Part shown: one piece after another, positions 31,780 through 42,758 of the stretch
How the letters are laid out: each line of letters starts with the position of its first letter
Position numbering within the stretch: the first letter of the stretch is position 1
Origin: Gammaproteobacteria bacterium
Lineage (GTDB): Bacteria > Pseudomonadota > Gammaproteobacteria > Steroidobacterales > Woeseiaceae
NCBI GenBank assembly: GCA_009937505.1
Contig: JAACFJ010000012.1
Coordinates: 1-64,000, forward strand
DNA: 64,000 bases
Direction: 5' to 3'
Program-made: the position numbers and the translations under genes
Notes under the pieces: model-generated
Told to the model about the DNA's origin: nothing
Databases searched by the model: none
Seen by the model: only the letters and a program-made list of their open reading frames with translations

Positions 31780-33309
31780 TCACTGGTTGCTCGGGAAGGT
31801 GTACTGCGCCTTTTCGCGGACGCCGCCCGAGGGCCAGCGCTGCGTGATGGTCTTGCGGCGCGTATAAAACCTCACGCTGTCGGGCCCATAGGCGTAAAGA
31901 TCGCCGAACAGGGAACGCTTCCAGCCGCCGAAGCTCTGGTAGGCCACCGGTACCGGCAGCGGCACGTTGATGCCGACCATGCCGACCTTGATCCTGTCTG
32001 CGAAGTAACGCGCCGCCTCGCCGTCGCGGGTGAAAATGCACGTGCCGTTGCCGTACTCGTGTTCGTCGATCAGCCGCATCGCTTCTTCTTCCGACTTCGT
32101 GCGAACGACGCATAGCACAGGCCCGAAGATTTCCTCGTTGTAGATGCGCATGTCGCGCGTCACGCGGTCGAAAAGGCACGGGCCCAGGAAGAACCCGTCT
32201 TCGTGATCCGGGACGATGAGTTCGCGGCCATCGATAACGAGATCGGCGCCTTCCTCGACGCCGAGGTCGACGTAAGAGCGGACCTTGTCGTAATGCGCTT
32301 TCGTTACCAGCGGGCCCATGTCGTTGCCGGTATCGGTGCCGTTGCCAACCTTGAGTTCGGCGATGCGTTCCTGGAACTTGCTGACCACGGTATCCGCGGT
32401 CTCGTCCCCGACGCACACCGCGACGGAAATCGCCATGCAGCGCTCGCCGCAGGATCCGTAGGCTGCACCCATCAGCGCGCTCACGGCGTTGTCGATGTCT
32501 GCGTCTGGCATGACCACGGCGTGGTTCTTCGCGCCACCGAGCGCCTGCACGCGTTTACCGTTGGCCGTGCCCGTCGTGTAGATGTACTCAGCGACGGACG
32601 TAGAGCCGACAAAACTGACGGCCTGCACGCGTTCGTCGCTCAGCAGCGTATCGACAGCCTCCTTGTCGCCGTTGACGAGATTGAAGACGCCGTCCGGCAG
32701 GCCGGCTTCGCTCAAGAGCCTGGCACAAAGCAAGGGCGCCGTCGGGTCCTTTTCCGAGGGCTTCAATACGAACGTGTTGCCGCAGGCGATCGCCATCGGG
32801 TACATCCACATCGGCACCATCGCCGGGAAATTGAAGGGCGTGATGCCGGCGACGACGCCCAGCGGTTGATGCTCGGCCCAGCTGTCGATGTTCGGGCCGA
32901 CGTTCTTGGAGTGCTCGCCCTTCAGCAGTTCCGGGATTCCGCAGGCGTATTCGACGACCTCCACGCCGCGGATGAATTCGCCCATTGCGTCGTCGAGGAC
33001 CTTGCCGTGCTCATCCGTTATCGCGGCAACGATTTCGTCCGCATGCTCCTCGAGCAGCTGCTTGAAGCGGAACATGATGCGTGCGCGCTTGATCGGTGGC
33101 GTATCGCGCCACGCAGGGAAGGCAGCGTCGGCCGCGGCGATTGCCTCTTCCGCGGTCTGCCGCGACGCCATTGCGACGTGGCGGGTGACCTCGCCTGTGG
33201 CGGGGTTCGTGACCGGTTCGGGCCGGTTTGAATCGGCAACGTCGCAGCCGTCGATGAAATGGCCGACGATGTTTGCTGCGTCGATATCTTGTGCGGGGCG
33301 GGCGCTCAT
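31780..33309 (-). CDS. mmsA: CoA-acylating methylmalonate-semialdehyde dehydrogenase
   Basis: ALDH fold; [15 protein letters not shown] active site; [29 protein letters not shown]. Confidence 0.95.
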   Translation of the reverse strand: MSARPAQDIDAANIVGHFIDGCDVADSNRPEPVTNPATGEVTRHVAMASRQTAEEAIAAADAAFPAWRDTPPIKRARIMFRFKQLLEEHADEIVAAITDEHGKVLDDAMGEFIRGVEVVEYACGIPELLKGEHSKNVGPNIDSWAEHQPLGVVAGITPFNFPAMVPMWMYPMAIACGNTFVLKPSEKDPTAPLLCARLLSEAGLPDGVFNLVNGDKEAVDTLLSDERVQAVSFVGSTSVAEYIYTTGTANGKRVQALGGAKNHAVVMPDADIDNAVSALMGAAYGSCGERCMAISVAVCVGDETADTVVSKFQERIAELKVGNGTDTGNDMGPLVTKAHYDKVRSYVDLGVEEGADLVIDGRELIVPDHEDGFFLGPCLFDRVTRDMRIYNEEIFGPVLCVVRTKSEEEAMRLIDEHEYGNGTCIFTRDGEAARYFADRIKVGMVGINVPLPVPVAYQSFGGWKRSLFGDLYAYGPDSVRFYTRRKTITQRWPSGGVREKAQYTFPSNQ

Positions 33310-33330
33310 GAGCTCTCCTGTCGTGTTCGC

Positions 33331-34618
33331 TTAGTCGATGGTGTCAATCACGTGACGTACGCTGTCAAACGCCTTGTTCCAGTCGTCGACCTTCGAATTC
33401 AGGAACGGCGAGAAACTGAGGATGTCCATGCCGTTGCGCACCATCAGCTTCTCTTCCCAGAAACAACGTTTGTGGGTCTCGAGACCCCGCGCGCCCGGTG
33501 CGCCGTGCCGCGGCGCCATTTCAATGGCACCCATGAGGCCGAAGTTGCGCACGTCGATGACCTTGTCGTGGTCGGCGAACGAGTGCAGCAGATCCTCGAA
33601 CGGCTGCTCGAGCGATTTCGCCTGCTCGAAGATGCCTTCCTCCTCGTAGACATCCATCGCGGCGAGCCCTGCGGCCGCGGCAACCGGATGTCCCGAATAC
33701 GTATAGCCGTGGAAAAGCTCGATCATGAAGTCGGGCCCCTGCATGAAGGCGTCGTAAACATGATCGCGCACCAGTACGGCGCCCATCGGGATTACGCCGT
33801 TGGTGAGGCCCTTCGCCGTCGTGATGATGTCCGGCATCACGTCGAACCGCTCGGCGCCAAACGCCTTGCCGACGCGCCCGAAGGCGGTAATGACCTCATC
33901 GAAGATCAGCAGGATACCGTGCTTGTCGCAGATCTCGCGAAGGCGCTCGAGGTAGCCGACGGGCGGCGGCAGCACGCCTGCCGACCCGGCAACCGGTTCA
34001 ACGATGACCGCGGCGATATTGCTGCCGTCGTGCAGCGCAGCCAGTCGCTCCAGGTCGTCGGCAAGATGCGCACCCCATTCGGGCTGGCCGCGTGAAAACG
34101 CGGTGTGCTCGATATCCATCGTCGCGCGGATATGGTCCACGCCCGGTATAAGGTTGGGGCTGAATACCTTGCGGTTCGGCACCATGCCACCGACCGACAT
34201 GCCGCCGAAATTGACGCCGTGATAACCGCGCTCGCGGCCGATCAGGCGCGTGCGGTTACCCTCGCCGCGGGCGCGGTGATAACCGAGCGCGATCTTGAGG
34301 GCCGTGTCCACGGATTCGGATCCGGAGTTCGTAAAGAACGCGTGATTGAAGCCTTCGGGCGCCATGTCGGTGACCCGCTCGGCCAGCGCAAACGACTTTT
34401 CGTTGCCCGACTGGAAGGTCATCGAGTAATCGAGCTGCGCAACCTGTTCCGATGCCCGTGGTCCACAGGCCCGCGAACAGATCGTAGATCTTGTCACCGT
34501 CGATGGTCGTGTAGTGGTGGCCGCTTCCCGAGGTGATGATGCGGGGCTTCTTCTTGAAATCACGATTGGCCGTGAACGGCATCCAGAATGCGTCGAGTTT
34601 CTTGGCGGGTGCGCTCAT
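33331..34618 (-). pseudogene. Class III (omega) aminotransferase, frame disrupted near 34450
   Basis: N-terminal MSAPAKKLDAFWMPFTANRDFKKKPR..FAGLWTTG and downstream EQVAQLDYSMTFQ.. are in different frames; PLP-site IITTAKGLTNG intact. Confidence 0.8.
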
Positions 34619-34775
34619 GCTATGGCTGCTCCAGGCTATCCAGGCAATTGAGAAGGGAGTGTACGCCCGAGCAGCTATGTTAAACAATTAGTTAGTTGAG
34701 GTTTATTAAGCGCTTGATTTAAAAGGCGCATCCCCACAAAATGTTCAGTAAGCTAAACAATCCTGGAGCCGAACG

Positions 34776-35324
34776 ATGGAGCAGCCGATCGGTCCCCGCC
34801 TGCGGCAGATTCGCCTGCGGCACCGGCTTTCGCAACGTAAGCTGGCGCGGCAATCCGGCGTTGCCAATGCGACGATCTCCCAGATCGAGGCCGGAAAACT
34901 GAACCCTACCGTAAGCATGCTGAAAAAAGTGCTGGACGGTATCCCGGTGCGGCTCTCGGAGTTCTTCAGCGACGAGCCCGAAACCCCGGATCGCGTCTTT
35001 TTTCGTGCTGACGAGCTGACCGAGATCGCGGACGGTGGCGTCTCATTCCTGCAGGTCGGTGCCAATCTGAACGACAAGGCCATTCAATTCATCAAGGAGT
35101 GCTACCAGCCCGGCGCGGGCACCGGAAAACACGCCATCACCCACGAGGGTGAGGAGTGCGGTCTTGTTCTGAAGGGGAGGTTGCAGGTGACGGTCGGCGA
35201 ACAGTCGGCGATCCTGCGTGCCGGTGACGCGTACTACTTCAGGAGTAACCAGCCGCACAGTTTCCTGAATCCGGGCAGCGAAGCCTGTGAGCTCATATCA
35301 GCCTGCACACCGCCGAGCTTCTAG
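34776..35324 (+). CDS. XRE family regulator with C-terminal cupin domain (PuuR-like)
   Basis: RLRQIRLRHRLSQRKLARQSGVANATISQIEAGKLNPTVS; cupin HEGEECGLVLKGRLQV. Confidence 0.94.
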   Translation: MEQPIGPRLRQIRLRHRLSQRKLARQSGVANATISQIEAGKLNPTVSMLKKVLDGIPVRLSEFFSDEPETPDRVFFRADELTEIADGGVSFLQVGANLNDKAIQFIKECYQPGAGTGKHAITHEGEECGLVLKGRLQVTVGEQSAILRAGDAYYFRSNQPHSFLNPGSEACELISACTPPSF

Positions 35325-35413
35325 AAACCGCTACCCGTTTGCCGGGCTGGCCAACGGTGGTCGTTTAATGGCACAGTTACCGCCCCTGGTTTTTAATCCA
35401 AATTAGAATTCTC

Positions 35414-36406
35414 ATGGCTCAATTCGGCACCGTATTCTGCGATCACATGTCGATCGCGCGGTTTGAAAACGGCCGCTGGGGCGAGGCGGCGATTGAACCG
35501 CTCGCGCCGCTGCCCCTGCACCCGGCATCACACGTTTTTCATTACGCGAGCACCTGCTTCGAGGGCTTCAAGGCCTACCGCTGGCCGGACGGCAAGGCGC
35601 GTATCTTCCGCCTTCATGACCACGTCGCGCGCATGCAACGCAGCGCAAAATCGTTGCACCTGCCGGTTCCGGACGCCGACCTGCTGGCTGAAATGGTCGA
35701 AAGCCTTGTCAGGCGGCAACTCGACGACATACCGGAACCGCCCAGTTCTCTATACCTCCGTCCGACGCTGATCGGCACCTTGCCCAACATCGGCGCGGCA
35801 GCCGCGCCGTCGACAGAAGCGACGCTGTTCGTTCTCGCGTCCCCGGTCGGCGATTACTTTGCAGGTGGTGCGAGGCCGCTCAAGTTGCTCGTCGCGGATA
35901 CGTTCGCGCGTTCCACGGAACAGCTCGGCAGCACCAAGACGGGCGGCAACTACGCGGCGGCACTCGGGCCGACGCTGGACGCAAAGGAAAAATACGGCGT
36001 TGACCAGGTGCTGTTCTGTCCGGACGGCGACGTGCAGGAGACGGGCGCAGCCAACTTCCTGCTGATCAGCGACGACGAAATTATTACCAAGCCGCTGAAT
36101 ACTTCGTTCCTGCACGGTATGACCCGTGCCTCGATCCTTGCGATTGCGAAAGACCTCGGCTACCGGGTCAACGAAAGGGACTTCACGGTGAAAGAATTGC
36201 TGGAATGGGTTGCTACCTGCGAAGCTGCGCTTTCAGGTACGGCGGCCACGCTGACCCCGGTCGGCACCCTCGTTTATGACGACAACGAGATCCCCGTTCG
36301 CGATGGTGGCGCAGGACCCAATACCGAGAAGCTGCGCAAAGCGCTACAGGCCATCCAGTACGGCAACGCGCCGGATACCCACGGCTGGCTGACCGAGGTG
36401 AGCTGA
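35414..36406 (+). CDS. ilvE: Branched-chain amino acid aminotransferase
   Basis: FHYASTCFEGFKAYR, KTGGNYAAAL, ETGAANFLLI. Confidence 0.93.
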   Translation: MAQFGTVFCDHMSIARFENGRWGEAAIEPLAPLPLHPASHVFHYASTCFEGFKAYRWPDGKARIFRLHDHVARMQRSAKSLHLPVPDADLLAEMVESLVRRQLDDIPEPPSSLYLRPTLIGTLPNIGAAAAPSTEATLFVLASPVGDYFAGGARPLKLLVADTFARSTEQLGSTKTGGNYAAALGPTLDAKEKYGVDQVLFCPDGDVQETGAANFLLISDDEIITKPLNTSFLHGMTRASILAIAKDLGYRVNERDFTVKELLEWVATCEAALSGTAATLTPVGTLVYDDNEIPVRDGGAGPNTEKLRKALQAIQYGNAPDTHGWLTEVS

Positions 36407-36420
36407 CCAGCGATTGCGTT

Positions 36421-36512
36421 CGTAGGAGCGGTTCTCGACCCGCTATCGCGCCCAGGCGCACTCCTGCAGCAATCGTGGGATCCTGTAGGAGCGCTTGTCG
36501 AAGTGCGACCTT
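36421..36512. repeat. Two REP-like GTAGGAGCG palindromic units
   Basis: GTAGGAGCG at 36422-36430 (AGCGG..CCGCT hairpin) and 36485-36493 (GCGCTT-GTCG-AAGTGC). Confidence 0.6.
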
Positions 36513-36515
36513 TGC

Positions 36516-37928
36516 TCAGATCGCCCTGGAAAAGCGTTTGTTGGTATCGACCTCGGCCATGTGACGGTCGAACACCATCGCGATACAGCGAAGCAGCAGC
36601 CTGCCTTTTGCCGTAATGCTGATGCCGTCGGGGTCGAGTTCGATCAGTTCGTCTTCGGCCAGCGGCTTCAGCCGCTCGAGTTCCGACTTGAAATAGTCCC
36701 GGAAATCGAGGTCGTGGCTGGCGTCGAAGTCATCGAAATCGAGCCGGTCGTAGCACATCAGCGCCTGGATCACGTCTGCGCGCAGCAGGTCGTCGTCATC
36801 CACGGCGATGCCCTTCTTGACGGGAAGGTGACCGTCTTCGATCAGCGTCTCGTATTCCATGGTCGTGACGGCGTTTTGTGCGTAGACATTGCCAATGCTC
36901 GAGATCGAGCTTACGCCCAGGCCGATCAGGTCACACCCGCCATGCGTCGAGTAGCCCTGGAAATTCCGCTGCAGCGTGCCGTCGCCGCGAGCCTGCACGA
37001 GGTCGTCGTCGGGTAGCCCGAAATGATCCATGCCGATATAGAGGTAACCGCTTTCGGAGAGCCGGTCGATCGTGTGGTGCAGGATGTCGAGCTTGGTCGA
37101 GGGCAAGGGAATGTCGTCCGCGTTGATCATGCGCTGGCCCTTGAACCGCTCAGGCAGGTGCGCGTAGTTGTAGACCGCGAGCCGGTCCGGGCGCAGCCCG
37201 ATGACCCGGTCGAGCGTCGCATCGAAACTCGCGACATTCTGGTGGGGCAGGCCGTAGATGAGATCGAAGGAGATTGACTTGAAATCCGCAGCTCTCGCAG
37301 CCTTGACGAGCCCCGATACCTCCTCGAAAGACTGCATGCGGTTTACCGCTTCCTGCACGGTGGGATCGAAATCCTGGATGCCGAGGCTCAGGCGATTGAA
37401 GCCCAGGTCGGTCAGGTACTTGATGCCTTCGACGTCCACCGTCCTCGGGTCTACCTCGATGGAGAATTCCCGTGCGTCGCTTTCGTCGAAGTTGAACGCG
37501 CCGCGCAGCGCAGCCATCAGCGCGTCCATCTGGTCGTTGTCGAGGTAGGTGGGCGTGCCGCCGCCGAAATGCAGTTGACGGGTCTCGCGAGACCGGTCGA
37601 AGAGCTCCGACTGCATAAGGATCTCCTTGTGCAGCATCTCCATGTAGCGCTCGACCCGTACCTGGTTGCGGGTGACGATCTTGTTGCAGCCGCAGTAGTA
37701 GCAGAGCGAGTGACAGAAGGGGATGTGCACGTAGAGCGACAGTGGCGCCCCGCCCGCGTTGCTGTTCAGGGCGTTGGCGCGGTACTCCGACTCTCCGAGG
37801 CGCTCACTGAACTGCAGCGCGGTCGGGTAAGACGTGTAACGGGGGCCGCGCCCATCGTAGCGTTCGATCAATTCCTGGTCGAAGCAGATGGCGGGCGGCG
37901 CAGAATGGGTTGCAGGTACGTTTTTCAT
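36516..37928 (-). CDS. hemN: Oxygen-independent coproporphyrinogen III oxidase
   Basis: SLYVHIPFCHSLCYYCGCNK radical SAM motif; HFGGGTPTYL. Confidence 0.97.
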   Translation of the reverse strand: MKNVPATHSAPPAICFDQELIERYDGRGPRYTSYPTALQFSERLGESEYRANALNSNAGGAPLSLYVHIPFCHSLCYYCGCNKIVTRNQVRVERYMEMLHKEILMQSELFDRSRETRQLHFGGGTPTYLDNDQMDALMAALRGAFNFDESDAREFSIEVDPRTVDVEGIKYLTDLGFNRLSLGIQDFDPTVQEAVNRMQSFEEVSGLVKAARAADFKSISFDLIYGLPHQNVASFDATLDRVIGLRPDRLAVYNYAHLPERFKGQRMINADDIPLPSTKLDILHHTIDRLSESGYLYIGMDHFGLPDDDLVQARGDGTLQRNFQGYSTHGGCDLIGLGVSSISSIGNVYAQNAVTTMEYETLIEDGHLPVKKGIAVDDDDLLRADVIQALMCYDRLDFDDFDASHDLDFRDYFKSELERLKPLAEDELIELDPDGISITAKGRLLLRCIAMVFDRHMAEVDTNKRFSRAI

Positions 37929-37991
37929 GTCGCAGATACTCGCCGAAGCAATAGGCCGATTATATGGGTATTTGCACCTATGACGCAGCGG

Positions 37992-39023
37992 TCAGTCGCG
38001 TCTCAGGCCGTGCAAAAGGTACAGGACCGACGTCAGCAACAGCAGTGCGGTTGCCTGGTGGCTGACTGCCGGCAAGGTCGGTACCGCCAGCACCACGGTC
38101 GAGATTCCGAGTAACACCTGCAGCACCGCCGTCACGAGCAGCGCGTTCGCGCCGCTGCGCGCGCGCTGGGGCAGTTCCGCGCCTCTCGCCCGGAACCAGT
38201 AAATTACGATCAGCGCGAACGTAGTCAGAGCGAGCAGCCGGTGATCGAACTGCACTGTGGTCAGGTTATCGAAGAAGTTGCGCCACACAGGGTCGAGCGC
38301 AAGCAGGCCGGGTGGAATCCAGTAGTCCCCCATCTTCGGGAACGTGTTGTAGATCAATCCGGCATCGAGACCCGCGACGAATCCGCCCGAAAAAATCGTG
38401 ACCGCGATCAGTGCGGTGAGCGCTACTGTCCATCGACGCCACGGGTGGGGTGCCCCGGAAGACGCGCCGTGCAGCAGTGACTGGGCACGCCAGAACATCA
38501 ACGCGTATACAAGGAAGGCGGCCGAGAGGTGCGCGGTCAACCGGTAATGACTCACCTGCGGCGCGTCCACCTGGCCGCTTGCGACCATGATCTTGCCGAT
38601 AACGGCCTGGACGCCGCCCAGCGCCAGCATCAGCAGGTACCACGGCAGCTGGCGTAAATTGATGTAGCGGCGGTAAACGAAGTACACGAGCGGCAGCAGG
38701 AAGACGAAGCCGAGCAGCCGGCCCAGCAGGCGGTGCAGATACTCGAGCCAGAAGATGCCCTTGAAATCGTGCACATCCATGTGCGAATTGACTTGCTGGA
38801 ACTCCGGCGTCTGCCTGTAGATTTCGAAAACCCGTTGCCACTCCGCGTCGCTTAGCGGCGGCAGCGTTCCCATGATCGGCCGCCATTCCGCGATGGACAG
38901 GCCCGATCCCGTGAGGCGTGTAAAGCCGCCGAGGACGACCATCGCAAATACGAATCCACAACAGACAAGAAGCCAGGCTGCAATCGCCCTGTTGCGGGTC
39001 CTTGTGTCCGGCAGTTGGTTCAT
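37992..39023 (-). CDS. ctaA: Heme A synthase (COX15/CtaA)
   Basis: GGFTRLTGSGLSIAEWRPIMGTLPPL; FWLEYLHRLLGRLLG. Confidence 0.96.
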   Translation of the reverse strand: MNQLPDTRTRNRAIAAWLLVCCGFVFAMVVLGGFTRLTGSGLSIAEWRPIMGTLPPLSDAEWQRVFEIYRQTPEFQQVNSHMDVHDFKGIFWLEYLHRLLGRLLGFVFLLPLVYFVYRRYINLRQLPWYLLMLALGGVQAVIGKIMVASGQVDAPQVSHYRLTAHLSAAFLVYALMFWRAQSLLHGASSGAPHPWRRWTVALTALIAVTIFSGGFVAGLDAGLIYNTFPKMGDYWIPPGLLALDPVWRNFFDNLTTVQFDHRLLALTTFALIVIYWFRARGAELPQRARSGANALLVTAVLQVLLGISTVVLAVPTLPAVSHQATALLLLTSVLYLLHGLRRD

Positions 39024-39110
39024 GATGTGCGCAAGCGTCCGTTTCAGGCTGGCGCGCAATCATAGCAGCAGCAGCCCTTACTTTGTGGAGCCGCGTGCTA
39101 TTCTCGCCCC

Positions 39111-40262
39111 GTGAATATCGCCAAATGCAACAACGTCATGGACTTTCGCCGCGTTGCGAAACGCCGCTTGCCTGCGCCGGTATTCCATTACCTTGATGGC
39201 GGCGCGGATGACGAACTGACGCTGGCGCGAAACACCGAAGCATTCGGCGACTACGAGCTGCTGCCGTCGCAATTGTCGGACGTCAGCAACGTCGACCTGC
39301 GCTCGACAATTTTCGGGCAAGAGGTCGATTGGCCTGTGATGATTGCGCCGACCGGCGCGTCGAAGCTGTTTCACGGTGCGGGCGAGCCGGCAGTGGCGCG
39401 TGCCGCCGAGAAATTCGGCATGGTCTACAGCCTGTCCACGCTGAGCACGGCGACCATCGAGGACGTCGCGGCCGCGACCGGTGGGCCCAAAGCCTTTCAA
39501 CTCTATATCTTCAAGGATCGCGGCCTGACCGATGAATGGCTCAATCGTTGCAGTGAAGCCGGCTACAGTGCGCTGCAGCTGACCGTCGATACGCCGGTCG
39601 CGGGAAACCGGGAGCGTGACTTCGTTTACGGCTTCGGCGCCCCGCCGCGGTCACGGCTTCGCCAGGTCGCGAGTTTCGCGCGCTATCCCGGATGGCTTTA
39701 CCGGGCACTGCTCCGCAATGACCTGGAGATGGTCAATATCACGAGTGGCAGCGAGGCCGCGCGTAACTGGAAGGGCGGGATCCGCAAGTACATCGACGAG
39801 CAGCTCGAACGGTCGCTCACCTGGAAAGACGTCGAGTGGCTCGCGGGGCGCTGGCCGGGTGCGCTCGTCATCAAAGGGGTGCAGACCGTCGAGGATTGCC
39901 GCAAGGCGGCCGAGTCGGGCGCTACCGCCGTCATGCTGTCGAATCACGGCGGCCGGCAGCTGGAATCGGCGCCGGCGCCGGTTGACTGTATCGCCGCGGT
40001 GGCGGACGCGCTGCGTGATCGCCTGGAAATAATCTGCGACGGCGGAATCCGCCGCGGTAACCACGTCGTCAAGGCGCTGGCACTGGGCGCGCATGCCTGC
40101 AGTATCGGCCGCGGATACCTGTTTGCGCTGGCCGCCGGCGGCCAGGCCGGCGTTGAGCGTGCGCTCATGCTGCTGCGCGCCGAAGTGGAACGCACGATGG
40201 CGCTTGCCGGCTGCGATTCCGTGCGCAAGCTCGGCCGCAGCCATGTCAGGCGCAGGGGCTGA
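39111..40262 (+). CDS. FMN-dependent alpha-hydroxy acid oxidase/dehydrogenase
   Basis: FHYLDGGADDE; SNHGGRQLESAPAPVD; GGIRRGNHVVKALALGA; GTG start. Confidence 0.94.
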   Translation: MNIAKCNNVMDFRRVAKRRLPAPVFHYLDGGADDELTLARNTEAFGDYELLPSQLSDVSNVDLRSTIFGQEVDWPVMIAPTGASKLFHGAGEPAVARAAEKFGMVYSLSTLSTATIEDVAAATGGPKAFQLYIFKDRGLTDEWLNRCSEAGYSALQLTVDTPVAGNRERDFVYGFGAPPRSRLRQVASFARYPGWLYRALLRNDLEMVNITSGSEAARNWKGGIRKYIDEQLERSLTWKDVEWLAGRWPGALVIKGVQTVEDCRKAAESGATAVMLSNHGGRQLESAPAPVDCIAAVADALRDRLEIICDGGIRRGNHVVKALALGAHACSIGRGYLFALAAGGQAGVERALMLLRAEVERTMALAGCDSVRKLGRSHVRRRG

Positions 40263-40511
40263 CGTACCATAATTTGCGCAAAGCTGCGCAATTCCATTCC
40301 GATGTTGCCGCAAGCGGAAGTTCTGCTGCATTGCGGCAAGCAGAAAAAAGCTCTTTAAAAAAAAGGATCTTATTTATTGCTGTAATATTTTGACCGCATA
40401 ATTCCGTTCCGTAAACTTGCGTCCACGGCGGGAATTGCGGTTAGGATTGGGAAGCTGCACCGTTGCGGCGAAATCGTGCCGAGCGGGCAGGCGGGTTGTA
40501 TTGAGGTTACT

Positions 40512-40724
40512 ATGTCAGAAGATAGAGTTTCAGGAACCGTCAAATGGTTCAACGACGATAAGGGATTCGGCTTCATCGAGCGCGAAGATGGTAAGGACGT
40601 CTTTGTTCACCACAGCGCGATCGTTTCGGAAGGATTCAGAACACTGAAAGAAGGCCAGAAGGTTACGATGGAAGTAACCGAGGGCCAGAAAGGACCGCAG
40701 GCGGAAAACGTCATCCCGGAATAA
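40512..40724 (+). CDS. Cold-shock protein (CspA family)
   Basis: [30 protein letters not shown]. Confidence 0.97.
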   Translation: MSEDRVSGTVKWFNDDKGFGFIEREDGKDVFVHHSAIVSEGFRTLKEGQKVTMEVTEGQKGPQAENVIPE

Positions 40725-40782
40725 GGGATGCCATGTCGGTCCGCTGTGCGAGTTACCGGCAACCCCCGAGCGTTATCCTCAT

Positions 40783-40809
40783 CAGGCAGGTCATGACAGG
40801 ACCTGCCTG
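40783..40809. other. Perfect 10-bp inverted repeat between csp and TauE genes (hairpin, no T-tract)
   Basis: CAGGCAGGTC-ATGACAG-GACCTGCCTG. Confidence 0.6.
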
Positions 40810-40860
40810 AATAATTGTGTTCGTGACTGTGCCGAGGCTGCGTGAGACGCCGGCTGCCGT

Positions 40861-41622
40861 TCAGTACATTGCTGTCATGCCGTCGTAAAGCAATTTGCAG
40901 CCGACGACGAACAGCACCACGTACATAAGGCGGAAAAAGAAGCGGTCCGAGACACGCCGGTGCAGCCACACGCCTGCGTACACGCCGACCGGCGCCAGGG
41001 GCGCAAGCATGAGCGACGTCAAGAGGTTTTCGGCGGACAACTGGCCCAGCCAGCCGTAGGGCAACAGTTTGACGTAGTTGATCGCTGCGAATAGCAGTAC
41101 CGTCGTCGCGACGAAATCCGTCCTGTCCATTGGCCGCCTTAGCAGGTAAATGCTGATCGGCGGCCCGCCGGCATGGGCAATGAAACTCGTAAAGCCTCCG
41201 GCCGCGCCGGCGGCGAACCCCACAGCCGGCGGGAAATGCGGTAACGCGGAGTTCGGCCTGTGGCGTGTCGAGTAGATGTAATGCGCGGTGAAAGTGATTG
41301 CGACGACACCGACGATGATTCTTACGGTTGCCGCACTCATGAAGCCGAACATCAGCGTACCTGTGGCGATGCCGACCATCGAGGCGGGGATCAGGATTCG
41401 CAGTTCCGGCCACAGCCACTTGCCGCGATATGCCCAAAGCCCTACGAGGTCCATGAGACAAAGAATCGGCAGCAGCACGGCGGCCGCCTGCACTGGCGAT
41501 ACGACCAGTGCCATGAGCGGCACGGCCAGCACACCGAGTCCCCCGCCAAAGCCACCCTTCGCAATGCCGAATATCAGCACGGCCGGAACGGCAGCCGCGT
41601 AGAACCAGGGATCAGTGATCAA
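40861..41622 (-). CDS. Sulfite exporter TauE/SafE family membrane protein
   Basis: AKGGFGGGLGVLAVPLMAL; ATGAAGGFTSF-like AAGAAGGFTSFIAHAGGPP. Confidence 0.93.
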   Translation of the reverse strand: MITDPWFYAAAVPAVLIFGIAKGGFGGGLGVLAVPLMALVVSPVQAAAVLLPILCLMDLVGLWAYRGKWLWPELRILIPASMVGIATGTLMFGFMSAATVRIIVGVVAITFTAHYIYSTRHRPNSALPHFPPAVGFAAGAAGGFTSFIAHAGGPPISIYLLRRPMDRTDFVATTVLLFAAINYVKLLPYGWLGQLSAENLLTSLMLAPLAPVGVYAGVWLHRRVSDRFFFRLMYVVLFVVGCKLLYDGMTAMY

Positions 41623-41701
41623 GGGCAGCTCCTGCCGGGCGGACTTACCGGCCTCGAGGATTCATGCTTTAATCGGGTCCGGCGGACAATCATAAACAAT
41701 A

Positions 41702-42052
41702 GTGAAACTCAGAATCCGTGACAATTCCGTGGGACTGCGCCTGACGCAAGACGAAGTCGAGGTCCTGCGGAAGCAAGGCGTGGTGTCGGCGCGTACCGGT
41801 TTTCCCGGAGGGCGCGAATTACGCTACGAACTCGAGAGCAGCCCGGCCAGCGTCGCACCGGCCGCGTTCTTTTCCGACAACGTGCTCACCGTGCGCCTGC
41901 CCGAGACTACCGTCATTGCGTGGGCCGCGACCGAGCAGGTCGCTATCGAGGGCGAGCAGGTACTCGTGGACGGTGAAAAGCTCGCGATCGTCGTCGAGAA
42001 GGATTTTGATGGTTGTACCCGGCACGAAGAACATGGTGAAGGGCGTAGCTAG
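41702..42052 (+). CDS. Conserved hypothetical protein (DUF7009-like)
   Basis: MKLRIRDNSVGLRLTQDEVEVL; overlaps next start. Confidence 0.7.
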   Translation: MKLRIRDNSVGLRLTQDEVEVLRKQGVVSARTGFPGGRELRYELESSPASVAPAAFFSDNVLTVRLPETTVIAWAATEQVAIEGEQVLVDGEKLAIVVEKDFDGCTRHEEHGEGRS

Positions 42053-42747
42053 TGGCCATCCCTCGTTACGCCGGCTTCGAGAAGGCGTCGATCGAATTCC
42101 TCGAGCAGCTCTCGGCCAACAACAATCGCGAGTGGTTCAACGAAAACAAGGTTTGCTACGAGGAGCAAGTGCTCGATGTGGCGTTGAGATTCATCCAGTC
42201 AATGCAGGAACCGCTCGCGCAACTCGCACCACATTTCACCGCGATTCCACAGCGTGTAGGCGGCTCGTTGATGCGGGTGTACCGGGATACCCGCTTTTCG
42301 AAGAACAAGCTGCCGTACAAGACCAATATCGGCATCCAGTTTCGTCACGAGCAGGCGAAGGACGTTCACTCTCCGGGTTACTACGTGCATATCGATCCCG
42401 AGCAGGTATTTCTCGGCGTGGGCATGTGGCGGCCTGAATCAGATGCGCTGCACGCAATCAGGCAGCGCATCGCCGCAAGGCCGTCTGAATGGAAAATTGC
42501 GCTCGGCGACCCGAAGTTTCGCCGCCATTTCGAACTCGGGGGTGAGTCGCTGAGTCGCGCACCCCGCGGATTCGACAAGAACCACGAGCTGATAGAGGAC
42601 ATCAAGCGAAAGAGTTTCATCGCGGTCAGAAATCTAGACGTAGGGGATAGCCTAAACCCCCGGTTTCAGCGTAAGGTGGAAACGACTTTCACCGCGGCGG
42701 CGCCGTTCATGAGATTTCTGTGCAAAGCGGTTGGTGTGCCCTTCTAA
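42052..42747 (+). CDS. DUF2461/TIGR02453 family protein
   Basis: FLEQLSANNNREWFNENK; RDTRFSKNKLPYKTNIGIQF. Confidence 0.92.
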   Translation: MAIPRYAGFEKASIEFLEQLSANNNREWFNENKVCYEEQVLDVALRFIQSMQEPLAQLAPHFTAIPQRVGGSLMRVYRDTRFSKNKLPYKTNIGIQFRHEQAKDVHSPGYYVHIDPEQVFLGVGMWRPESDALHAIRQRIAARPSEWKIALGDPKFRRHFELGGESLSRAPRGFDKNHELIEDIKRKSFIAVRNLDVGDSLNPRFQRKVETTFTAAAPFMRFLCKAVGVPF

Positions 42748-42758
42748 GGAATGAAGCG

